A DNA stretch of 64,000 nucleotides, taken from the NCBI GenBank assembly GCA_037783415.1, contig JAZGTN010000003.1, positions 186,001-250,000 on the forward strand, in the 5' to 3' direction. The notes below the pieces were generated by a model. It searched no databases and was not told where the DNA came from. It saw only the letters and a program-made list of their open reading frames with translations. This DNA comes from Leptasterias polaris. Taxonomy: Eukaryota > Echinodermata > Asteroidea > Forcipulatida > Asteriidae. Below, piece by piece: positions 21,242 through 31,700 of the stretch; the first letter of the stretch is position 1; every line of letters starts with the position of its first letter. The translations under genes were made by a program, and so were the position numbers.

Positions 21242-21582
21242 AGGGTGTGTACAACATTGGTAATTGTCAATTCCAGTATCGACACTTGATGTGACTCAAA
21301 ATATACATGAAATAACAAACCTGTGAAAGTTTAAGCTCAATCGGTCTTCAGAGTCATGAGAAAACAGTGAAAAATAACCTTATATGTTTTAACTTTTTTT
21401 CAAACATCAGATTTTATCCTGCAGGAAAGACTATTGTTTTACTCATTTCCTAAAAACTATAGCATTTCAAGCAAAACTATTTCAAGGGAATTTTTCCACC
21501 ATGACCATCTTTATACCATGTAAGTTATGTGCAAATCTATGAGCATTTATATTTTCAATCTTACCAATGTCGTACACACCCT
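21242..21582. mobile_element. 341-bp MITE, TTAA target site, unit 1
   Basis: The ends AGGGTGTGTAC and GTACACACCCT are exact inverted repeats flanked by TTAA on both sides (21,238-21,241 and 21,583-21,586). The inner region (aacaaacctgtgaaa, ctcaatcggtcttcag) resembles the family of the MITE at 12,086. The copy in unit 2 is 39,117-39,457. Confidence 0.82.
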
Positions 21583-21595
21583 TTAAATCGTTAAT

Positions 21596-22495
21596 TTATT
21601 TTCCCGAGAAAACAATGTTTTCGTAATACAATACCTTCGTTAACTTCTGGCACAACTTCAATACGTATGACCGGATTATTTTGTGCAATTCACTTCTATT
21701 TTGGAATTTACTTCCATACGGAAACTTATTCCCGTTCGGAAATTGGACCCGACTGTTCGAAAATTCGCGTTGCAATTTGCAATTTTGTGTGATAAATCTT
21801 ATCCTAACATACTGCTGAGTTGTACGGCTGACTACCGGTAGTTTATCTTCAAAAGTGTGACAGGTCCTCGTTGATTCTTCAAGAGCAACCTCAATGTTTG
21901 ATACTGCGGCCGTTATCCCCGAACTCCGACAGTGACTGTGCTCGGCCGAGCCTGCCGCAACAGATGGGGCGACCGATCCCGAAATAGATGGGGCACCAGA
22001 GTACGGTGGTGGTGGTCCTGTCGCAGTAGGCAGACGGACAGGTTGGTATTCTCCGATTGCATAAGCGTACTCGTGACTCTCCGGCGGCACCGACGATCGC
22101 GACGTCTTCCTTGTCGGTGGTGGGTCGCCGTAGGCATACTGGTAGGCCGAAGCTGGGTTGCGGGATACACTAGGCTCCTTGACTGTGTAGTTGTTCTGGA
22201 CTGGGTTCTTGGTGTAACGCCTGTAGCGCCTGGGCATGTTTGATCCATTGGCCTGGTTGGAACCGTGCAGATCCTTAGCGAAGAGTGAGCTCGGGTTCGG
22301 CGTGGCATGAGCATGAACGAAGCCTCCGTTCTTGTTTCCAAAACGAGGATCGTAAACCGCAAAGTTGCTGAACCCACGGCATAGGAGTGAGATTGCTGAC
22401 TCCGACGAATTCCACAAAAACATGGAATAATACACATTAAATATAAGAAATTTTGTTTTTGGGGGGTGGGGAATTGAAACAATTCCACAACCCAA
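21596..22495 (-). CDS. exon-like ORF with PPPPY motif, probable cytoplasmic tail, unit 1
   Basis: This is an uninterrupted 299-codon frame. The first part (to about 22,370) looks like intron read-through. A phase 2 acceptor GTGGGTTCAG at 22,368 would start a 3'-terminal exon of 256 codons reading NFAVYDPRFGNKNGGFVHAH. It later shows YRRYTKNPVQNNYTV, YQYAYGDPPPTRK, HEYAYAIGEY and GPPPPYSG. GC content rises sharply over 21,880-22,330 relative to its surroundings, as expected for coding DNA. The tyrosine and proline motifs (a PPxY site that can bind WW domains) suit an intracellular tail. No upstream partner exon was found next to it. I do not recognise the family. The last 60 codons are low-complexity and may not be conserved. 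Confidence 0.55.
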   Translation of the reverse strand: MGCGIVSIPHPPKTKFLIFNVYYSMFLWNSSESAISLLCRGFSNFAVYDPRFGNKNGGFVHAHATPNPSSLFAKDLHGSNQANGSNMPRRYRRYTKNPVQNNYTVKEPSVSRNPASAYQYAYGDPPPTRKTSRSSVPPESHEYAYAIGEYQPVRLPTATGPPPPYSGAPSISGSVAPSVAAGSAEHSHCRSSGITAAVSNIEVALEESTRTCHTFEDKLPVVSRTTQQYVRIRFITQNCKLQREFSNSRVQFPNGNKFPYGSKFQNRSELHKIIRSYVLKLCQKLTKVLYYENIVFSGK

Positions 22496-22849
22496 AATTG
22501 TTAAAACGTATTACACTAGCCAGTAAGCTGTTTACTTCAATGTGGCTGGTTGGCATGACATAAATACGTATACAAAGTGTGTACTCCAAATAGGTTTACG
22601 ATTGTTTTAGCTGAAACCTATTTGTAGTATACTTTCTATGCGTTTCTATGTCATCCCAACCAGCCATATTGAAGTAACAGCTCAAACCAAGCAGTAATTT
22701 ATTGGTAATTACTGTGTAATACGTCTTGGTATTGTTTGCGTTGATTTTGGTTAAAAGGATAATGGCAAGTGTCTTTGTATACATGAGTAATGAGATACTT
22801 GCTCATTTGCTATGAATGTAACGTCACAACACTATAAAACAAAAACCGC

Positions 22850-23065
22850 TGGGTCAGCATTATTCCGGGTCCCGAAGGACCTGATGACCAATTTGGGGGG
22901 TAAATATGACCCGGAATCTGTGTCAAAGTGACCCAGAAACTGACGCAGAATTCCAGTTAAACTCAAATCTTTAAACCAGTTTCCGGGGGTCAGTCTGACC
23001 CAGATATGAATACCAGACCCTATGGTACCAGGGTTCCGGGTTAACTCTTACCCGGGAAAACCTTG
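22850..23065. repeat. GACCCGG-rich repeat, unit 1
   Basis: Several gacccgg/ccgggtc and tgacccag blocks occur within about 200 bp (ttccgggtcccgaaggac, aaatatgacccggaatc, gtcagtctgacccagat). It looks like a degenerate foldback element of unknown type. Also in unit 2 at 40,725-40,940. Confidence 0.45.
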
Positions 23066-23082
23066 TCTAGAGCGCAACCCTT

Positions 23083-23480
23083 AAAGGGATGGTATATGTT
23101 TGATAGTCACTCTTAAAACTAATGGCAATAAAAACTGACTTGGTTAGAAGTACAGCAGCTTTCGATAGTATAAAGCATTTTGAGAATCATTTCATATCGA
23201 AGTAATGTGGTTGAGGAAAAAAGATATTAGGGTTTTATTCCCCACAATTTAAATCTGAGAAACATTTCCATCAGAAATGTTCCTCAGATTGTATATTCTG
23301 TTAGGGATTATTCTTCCTTCGTGGACATAATTCGCTCCGGTTTTTCGGCGACATCTCAAAAACGAGTCCACCTTTTGAAGTGAAATTTTCACGGGTTAGT
23401 TTTACTGTGTGTATCAACATAAATGTTAATATATAGATTAAAACAATCTAACTGTTCCAAAAACCGAAGGTATGCTTTTT
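23083..23480. repeat. diverged MITE relic, unit 1
   Basis: Blocks such as tagtataaagcattttgaga, gaagtaatgtggttgaggaa and aaattttcacgggttagtt follow the order of the MITE at 12,086-12,453 but are strongly diverged. Confidence 0.45.
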
Positions 23481-23934
23481 TTTTAACTGTCCAACTCATT
23501 CTTGAGTATTTTTGATTTATGTGTGTGCACAGCGTGGGGGCTAGCTACACGTTACACAGGGAGAGAAAAGGGAGCCAGACCACCAACTACGTTGTTGTCA
23601 TCCCGTTTTTGCCAGTCGGTACACCTCGCTGATCGAATCCGCTGTTTCAAAATCGCAACGTTTCAATGCTAATTAAATAAGATTTATATCAATACATAGG
23701 AATACCACTTTTGTTAAATTGACGGTGCAATTAGTTTCAAAAAATTTTGTGACAAAAAATTACCAAAAACGAAACCCTCCCCCCCAAAAAACAAAAAACC
23801 AAAAACGGAGCCCCTGAAGGAATAGGTAAACAAATAAAGCTAAAAGTTAAAAGGTGGGAAAAATACCCCCCTCTAAATATTTCTACATCCCTCGACACAC
23901 AAAACCATTTCGACACACAAAACACACAAAACCA

Positions 23935-24175
23935 TTTCGTTTCCTCAAACGAAATTTATTTTGTGAACGAAGTGTGCTTTTCTAGGTAACGAAATTGATT
24001 ATTCCTAGAAAATACGTTTTCGTTCCCTCAATAAACGTTTTCGTTCCCTCGAAATACACTTTCTTTCCATAAAAATACGTTTTTGTTCCCATAAGATACG
24101 CTTTCGTTTCATGATTTCGTTCTCTCAAGTATTATTTCGTTCCCTCGAAATAACACTTCGAGGGAACGAAATAAT
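23935..24175. repeat. TTTCGTTCCCTC array ending in a perfect hairpin, unit 1
   Basis: About eight degenerate copies of a block (acgttttcgttccctc, tttcgttccctcgaaata) are followed by an exact 19-bp inverted repeat. The left arm is 24,131-24,149, the loop 7 nt, the right arm 24,157-24,175, and the sequence is attatttcgttccctcgaa and its complement. Confidence 0.85.
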
Positions 24176-24227
24176 TTAGTTTTTTTTTTACATGGTCAGA
24201 TTTTAAAAAATAAATTCGTCGCTTTAG

Positions 24228-25870
24228 GGGCTCCGTATTCTCGCTTAATCTATTCATTAAACAAGTATTTCGTCGCACCTCTGACGTCATCTAAAAAATT
24301 GTAAAAACCATCGATGGTCGATTACACGGTGGCTCTTGTGTACTTAAGCAGCTCATGGCTGAATGGCAAATGTCTTGTTTGCACTCCTTATTAGGAAAAA
24401 GATTCAACGACGCCGAAAATTAATCATAACACCGACCTCCTGCTCCCACGCTGCATGCTCTGTTCGAGGGGACGGGTTGGCTTTGTTAATAGCGCTTGAC
24501 TAGACACTTTCGTTTGGTGCTGGGGTTCGGGCAAACGGGGCAACCATTCATCAGTGCATATTATACATCTTGTCAGCGGGGGTGGGGGATGGGGGTCTAA
24601 AGGGGCAAGAAGCTGTGCTGAAGGGATCCCCCTGCCCCCAGTCCACGCTTGTTACGTCACTGGAGCTTTGACTAAAGGGTATTGAATGCTGTACGATACA
24701 GCCTTTTACCGGGGAAACCTTTCAAAGATTTTGGGGACATCTTTGAGAAATGTTCTTATTATTCTACAAGGCGATTAATGTTGATCCTTGAGTAAAATTA
24801 CACAAACTTGTAAATATTGATTGGTTTTCTTCCATGTATCACAAGAAGCCCTCAACGTGGTGCTGGTATAAGAGACAGAACAGTCTAGGTTTTGTTGTTG
24901 TGTTATTTCATAACGGTATTAATAGTTTTATTTCTGGTGGTAATACTGATTTCCCACGGGCAATAAAGTTATTGAGAAATTAGTTCAACTGTGCATTCAT
25001 TTCCACACGCAACCCCATAAGTGGGTTGACTTTTCGCGAACCATTTATTTTATTTTTTTAATAAAAGATTACAATAGTGATTTATAAAGAATGAAAATAA
25101 TAATAATGTACACTGAACAAAAGTCAGGCCAGCTGACAAGGTTTTAAGGTAATTTCAGCAAAAATAAAGAGTATTCTGTTATTTTCATTAACACGCATTC
25201 GAATTTACGCATGTTTCCCTATTTCTTTCATAGCTTTGGGTTCTTGTTAGCTATTTTCGCATTCATTTTCACTTTCATGCACATAATTATATCTTTTTCT
25301 CATTCGGTTTCGTTTCAGTGATTGTAGTATTTATAGACATATTAATCATTCTTCAGTTGAAATTCTACTATCTACTTACACTTGGCGAAATTAAATATTT
25401 GACCAACCTGTTGCTGTTGGCTGTTTTAAAAATATGATCATTGCGACCTAATGAACTTGAACGCTCTTATTTAACAGGTGATCGTGAATGTTAAATTGAT
25501 GAAATTGAATTAGACCTTTTGACTAATGGAATGGAGCATTAATTTTCAAACTAACTTGTATGAGACGGGTGTTAAACTCAATGATTTTTTTTTTTAAATC
25601 CAAGCCGGAAACCTTATAGTTATATCAAAATGAAATTATGAATTGGTCATTTTTACCAAAAAAGTCATATATACAAAGAAAACTTTATGTGATATTAGCA
25701 AATGAGTTGAGCATATTTTGAATTTCTTCATTTTGTGAACAAACACATTTTATATTTATATATTTGTTTTTACAATGACAGAATTGAAAGAACTTAAAAA
25801 GAAGTCAATCCCCATAACTGTGTTTTTCTAATTGTCACTAATAACAATCGAGCTGTCGTGTGTGTGTACG
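24228..25870. repeat. repeat family X, unit 2 copy
   Basis: P1 (from ctttaggggctccgtattct) is followed by P2 (from caaaagtcaggccagctgac), in the same order as 4936-6400. It marks the start of the second tandem unit. Confidence 0.78.
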
Positions 25871-25879
25871 TGGACCTAT

Positions 25880-26165
25880 AACAAAAGGGACAATAGGTCC
25901 ACGGTTGCTATCACAAAGGAAAGCATTGTGGTAAAGGGTTGCTATCACAAAGAGTTGAACAAAGGAGGGTCCACGATTGCAGGCTGTTACACACTTGTGT
26001 GTGTGTGAGTAGGTAACCACATTCAAACCGGGGACCAATAACAAAAGAGGACAATAGGTCCACGGTTGCTATCACAAAGGAAAGCATTGTGGTCCACGGT
26101 TGCTATCACAAAGAGTTGAACAAAGGAGGGTCCACGATTGCAGGCTGTTACACACTTGTGTGTGT
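25880..26165. repeat. 161-bp tandem duplication, unit 2 only
   Basis: Two copies contain caataggtccacggttgc (25,891 and 26,052), caaaggaaagcattgtgg and gggtccacgattgcaggctg. The block is missing from units 1 and 3, so it arose after unit duplication or was lost from the others. Confidence 0.8.
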
Positions 26166-26172
26166 GTGTGGT

Positions 26173-26192
26173 GGGGGGGGGGGGGGGGGGGG
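26173..26192 (+). repeat. poly(G) tract, 20 G
   Basis: Equivalent of 6405-6426, preceded by (GT)n. Confidence 0.85.
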
Positions 26193-26206
26193 ATATGTAT
26201 ACACAT

Positions 26207-26815
26207 TCAAACCAGGAAACTATAACAAAAGAGGATTATAATTATAGGGTCCCCGGATGGATAAATGTCCCAAGTATGAAAAGGGGTACAACAAGTTAGA
26301 GGTATACAAACAAAAGAGATGCGTTAGGGAATGTTTTGTCTGATGCAGAACATTATCATAGTTATGTGCTAAACCTAATCTATTTACAACTTTTATCCAT
26401 AATTAGATGACGTATTTTCCTTTACTTTGTCAAATACTCATGAATAATTGTTAACGAAACAGAGTTGAATTCGGTGCAGTAATTAATTTGTATACGGCTG
26501 GAAGTAAAACTGTCTCCGAAGATCACGAGGGTTATCCGAACCAAAAATGTGGTTCGGATAACCCACGTGACCTTCGTTTTTTGAAACATGCTCGAAAACG
26601 GCCAACATTGATGGTTTCTTTCAGGAACCGTTCTTATCCATTCCTGGAAGACATTTGGAGTCATGCTTTAGTATATTTTGTAGGCAAAATAGCCCAACGA
26701 AGCCGGTTTGTCCCTTTAAACTTCAATTACTTTGGGACAGTATGATGGTGTGACTTAATAATACACGAGCAAAACATTGAGTACAATTTTGATGTATACG
26801 ACATTTATTTATTTA
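26207..26815. repeat. spacer segment with perfect GGTTATCCGAACC hairpin, unit 2
   Basis: Copy of 6440-7060. Here gggttatccgaacc and ggttcggataaccc form a perfect 14-bp dyad around an 8-nt loop near 26,529-26,564. Confidence 0.7.
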
Positions 26816-26819
26816 GGCC

Positions 26820-27140
26820 TGGTAGCCTTCTCAGTATTACAACTGCTATACATAAGGAAACTGTGTACAAACAGTAAATATTAAAGTAGTGATATAGTAA
26901 AATACTCTTAGTGTTACAACTGCTATCTATAATAAACTTTGTACAAACAGTAATTATTAAAGTAGTAAAATAGTAAAATCCTCTTAGAATTACAACTGCT
27001 ATCCATAAGGAAACTGTGTACAAACAGTTTAATATGAAAGTAGTAAAATAGTAAAATACTCTTAGTATTACAACTGCTATCCATAATGACAATGTGTACA
27101 AACAGTAAAGATTAAAATAGTAAAACAGTAAAATACTCTC
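26820..27140. repeat. minisatellite, unit 2
   Basis: Four repeats of the family at 7066-7575, more diverged from each other here (attaaagtagtgatatagta, aatatgaaagtagtaaaata). Confidence 0.85.
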
Positions 27141-27775
27141 AGGGCAATAAGAAAAGCCATGTATCTAAAACAGAAAACTGAGAGTAAAAAAAATAATAAT
27201 AATAACAAGGTCAGACGTAAAAAAACAGTGAAGTACATCCCAAAAGCAGAGTGCATAAAAATAACACACGAATAAAACAATTATATAACTATATACATAT
27301 TCATAGGGTTACACCATCGCACTGCATGAAGAGGCAAATATCTTTAAAACAAAAGAGAGTATACAGAAGCCAGTAACAGGCAGGAATCAGGCATTACAAT
27401 TTGAACTAAATATTTAAAGGTATATCGGGAATACTTTTGGTTAGTGTCAAAGACCAGTATCCTCACCTGGTATGCCCCAACATATGCATACAAATAATTA
27501 ACCTAATAGAATGTTGGCTCAATTGGTCATCGAAGGTGCAACAAATTAATGAAAGAAAACCAACCTTGTTGTATAGAATTGTGTGCAGAATTATGCCTGA
27601 AGCCTTTCTCAGATTTAAAGTTGTTGGTGATTTTATTTTTATTTTTCTAAAACTACATTACTTCAAAGGTTCTCGTTTCTAACAATGTTTTATAACATCA
27701 ACAGCTATCCAGTGCTCTCTACCAGGTAGGTGGTTGTGATCACTAATTTGTGGAGTAATAACCAAAGGTGTACAC
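27141..27775. repeat. spacer segment with relic MITE (27,418-27,775), unit 2
   Basis: Matches 7576-8410 but without the internal duplication. It ends accaaaggtgtacaccttt, where units 1 and 3 carry about 1 kb more. Confidence 0.6.
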
Positions 27776-28596
27776 CTTTTGAGATTTCCCCCCTTTCTTT
27801 ATATACAAAGTTGAGAAAAATCAGACAGTGCAATCTCCATAAAACATAAGATTTATTGTATTCTTCCATTGGGCTGTGTACAAAATGTGCCTGCAGGAAG
27901 TCCATACTCTGTGGCTCTTTTGTTAACATGTGATGTCACAGGTCACATGGTCTGTAGGTTCAGCTTTCAAAATAAGGGGAACCAATACATTTAGACCAGT
28001 TCCCTCCCTTTTGAAATGAAACAACTTGAATAAATACGTTTAGATTTACACGCACCGAAGAAAACTCTAGCAGGAGAAGAATATTAGTTTTAAAACTAAT
28101 TATTAATACAGTACTACTAAATAGAATCCTGAGATTTAGATAAAATAACAATGAGCTCAAATGACTATAGACGCAAAATATATAATGGCAAACCGCGATT
28201 GCGTCCGTCCTCCGGGGCGAATTTGAATTCTACTCCAGTAAAAACGGTGAAAACAACACATCAAGTGTCGGTATAAGTGATGTCTGCTTGTCGAAAATGG
28301 TTCGCATAAAATCTAAATGAATACATACTTGTAAGATGATGGTCTGTCTGCCCGGATGGAAACCTTAGTCTGGCGGAGTCTACATGATTATTGTGTGCAC
28401 GGCTGTTTTTGCTAGTAGTAGTTCAGGCCTTTAAAAAAAGAGAGAGCACATCAGGTACATGATCAATGCAACATTACGAAATGCTACATTAAAAACAAAA
28501 ACAAATGGAACTTCCAAAACTACTTAAATGAAAAAGGTATACAAAACTGATTCTCAGAGGACAATTCCGGCCCGTTAATTTCGGTATAAATTCACC
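27776..28596. other. 3' flank of gene B
   Basis: Near-identical to 9410-10,270 and 52,320-53,150. It includes the inverted intron-derived segment up to about 27,960. No gene is seen. Confidence 0.5.
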
Positions 28597-28714
28597 TCAA
28601 CCCTTTACACTAAACACAGTCCCAGCAATGGAGACGCCAGAATTGTAGATGTGATCAGGACTGAATCGAACGGGCACGGCATTGAGGTTTTGCTGCCCAG
28701 ATTGGGAAGGAGTT
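28597..28714 (-). CDS. gene B exon 8: cytoplasmic tail and stop
   Basis: The acceptor AATTGTTCAG is followed by TPSQSGQQNLNAVPVRFSPD, then HIYNSGVSIAGTVFSVKG and TGA (28,599-28,597). The exon is uninterrupted, in contrast to gene A. The tail has no recognised signalling motif. Confidence 0.8.
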
Positions 28715-31700
28715 CTGAACAATTAAAAAGGACCCTTTGTCGATTTTTGAAAATAAACGAACATTTCAAAGATGAAAGCAATAAACAAGTATGGTAATTT
28801 AATTATTATTACTATTTTTCTTAATCATTATGAGTATAGGTTTTGGGAGAGCAGGATGGGACTTTGGCGGGGGGGGGGGGGGTGGGCATTGGGGAGAGCT
28901 CTGCTTATGAGCCGTAATACGTTGTCAAAGTGCCCCAACCCCATTCATACCATTGAGCTTATGTTCATCATTGTTACGTCATACCTTCGATTGCGGGATA
29001 CCCTCCAGATGATGAACGCCACCTTCAGACCACCCAACAAGAGAACCAGAAATGCGACGGGCAGTATCACAATTAACCCTAGCCCCGAGGATTGAGCACC
29101 TGATGGGTATACATCATAATATGATGGTGTCTCAACTAAAATCAACGTTGAGTCAAAAATAAAAATAAAAATATTAAGTATAGACCTAAAGAATTATACA
29201 TGATTCATTTTGATGAAGAAAATATGCAATTAATCAACTTTGTGATAAAGGCTACTTTCTAATTTTGATTTACATCTTAAATGAACGATCTCATGGATAG
29301 CCAATTTTATGCATGTTTCAGGCATGTTATATGAGCACAACACTGACATATAGTTATGTATACTGAAAAGGATATAAGTCAATGACTTATATAACAAAGA
29401 GCGCATTTAGATGCATGCACATTAATGACCATAATTATAAGTCATTGACTTATATAACAAAGAGCTCATTGTGGCATAACAGTCAAAATGCAACAGTCAA
29501 ATTAAACATGGTTATTAACATTAAAACAATTCAAGGCTTCATAATTATAGTGTTTAAGATTATTATACAAGCATTAGGTCATTTTTAGCAGAATCGCTTT
29601 CACTTTTGCAAGGTGAAAGATACACAAGTGCTGATTAAAGTGCATGTAAAGATATTTCAGAATAAAATGTTTACCACCTACACAGATTTACAACGAAAGT
29701 GTACGAGCAACAATATGATTTATCAAAGATAGCAAGGTCAAGAGGCATTTCTACAGGAAGTGTACTATCAAACTGAAATGCTGCTTTCAACAACATTGGA
29801 CGGCGCAAGTTTAGATGAGACTAAACAGCAATTAAAATGTCTTTTCAGATAAGGTCTAAGGAAAACATAGCAAATGAAGACATAAAACGATGTTAGAGGC
29901 AAGGATCAAGCTGCATTTATAAAACCACAGCGGAAGGACCATAACACCTACCAGACCTTAAAGGCACTGTACACGTTTGGTAATTACTCAAAATATATAT
30001 TAGCATAAAAACTTACTTGGAAACGAGCAACGGAGAGCTGTTGAAAGTATAAAACATTGTGAGAAACGACTCCCTCTGAAGTAACGGAGTTTTTGAGAAA
30101 GAGGTAATTTCTCACTAAAATAATAAAAGACTTCTGGCCAGAAGCCTTTTATTCCTATCTGAAAGCACACTAATTTGTACAACAAGGGTGTTTTTTCTTT
30201 CATCATTTTCTTGCAACTTCAATGACCAATTGAGCCCAAATTTTCACAGGCTTGTTATTTTATGCATATGTTGGGATACACCAAGTGAGAATACTGGTCT
30301 TTGACAATTACAAAACGTGTTCAGTACCTTTAACCTTTAAAGGGAAAAATTCACAAGATATAAATATACATGGTAACCCTACAATTGCACAATTTTAATA
30401 CACATTGTTTCTAAGATGTTGTAATTTTCTAGCTGTAATTTTCTACTGAAAAAAAACTTAAGACTTTAGATGCATGCACATTAATGACCACCATTATTTT
30501 GAAAACAGATTATGCATTCACATATCAAAATTGACCGTAATCAGCAATTTACAGTTTGGTGTGCAAAATCATGCAGTTAACAACTTGATTGTTGACAATT
30601 ATACTTGACATTATGTGTACTTCAGAAAACCTTTGAAAAGAAGACTTGAAAGTGCCTGTCACAACTTACGAGTAGGTATATGTTTGCATCACTGTCATTT
30701 TATTATTTTTTAATAGCACTTATACTTAATTATATAGCAACACAAAAATACTAGAAAGGGGGACACTGAAAACCTGGGTCGACACTATGGGTGTTGTCAT
30801 ATAATTATATAGATACCAAAGAGAAAATCTAAATAAACAATATAATGTGTTAAAACAAATATAATGTTATTGTTTTGGCAGAATTTAGAAGTTGAAAACA
30901 TTATTGTGTAGAATTTGAATCTTTTTTGGTAAAGACATAGATGTGACAACAACAATGGTGCAAATTTTGTCAGTGAAAAACGTTGTTCATAAACTGCAAA
31001 ACACACAATTATAAAATCATATTTAAGAAATTAGCAAATACCAACTAAACAGTTAAACAATTAAATGGAAGATTGTGACAGAATCCTTAAACCAACAGCT
31101 AGTCAAGACCTGACGCAGTCATGAATAGCCTAATGATTTCTTTCAAAATATCTAATACATTTTCTCAAACTCCCAGTTGTTGGTATTTTCTTTTATAGCT
31201 ATTCACACACAAGATCATCAGAGTTATTACAAATCTGTCTTCACCACTGATAACAAAGTGACAGATATACTCACTTGTCTCATCACAGGATGTGCCAGTG
31301 TATCCGACCGGGCAGCTGCATCTTGTCTCACCACCTCCAAGGGTGCATATTCTGCCATTCAAACATGTGAAACCAAGGCAACTAGTGGCTTCAACTGAAA
31401 AAAATAAAATTAATAAAACAATTAAATCAAAACCTGCCCTGATGTCGCACACTATTTGGCTGCCATTTGCCTGCCATTTTAGGTGTTAATTTGCACGTAA
31501 AAATATGGAGTTCATCTAACCATTAGCACGTTGCACGTGAAATCTGATTCCAACAAGGTATAATCATGATTTATTATGGCTGGTGATGGCATCACGTGAA
31601 TGGGTCTAGAAATGGATTGATGCAATCCGTATGTGATGGGTCTGGTTTCCTACCCTTTTCACAGTAATGTCCGTGCCATCCTGCTTCACACTGACAGTAC

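Noticed and set aside
26805..27280. Minus-strand hydrophobic repeat proteins (LWIAVVILR-type)
   Set aside because: They are translations of the minisatellite and do not persist across units.
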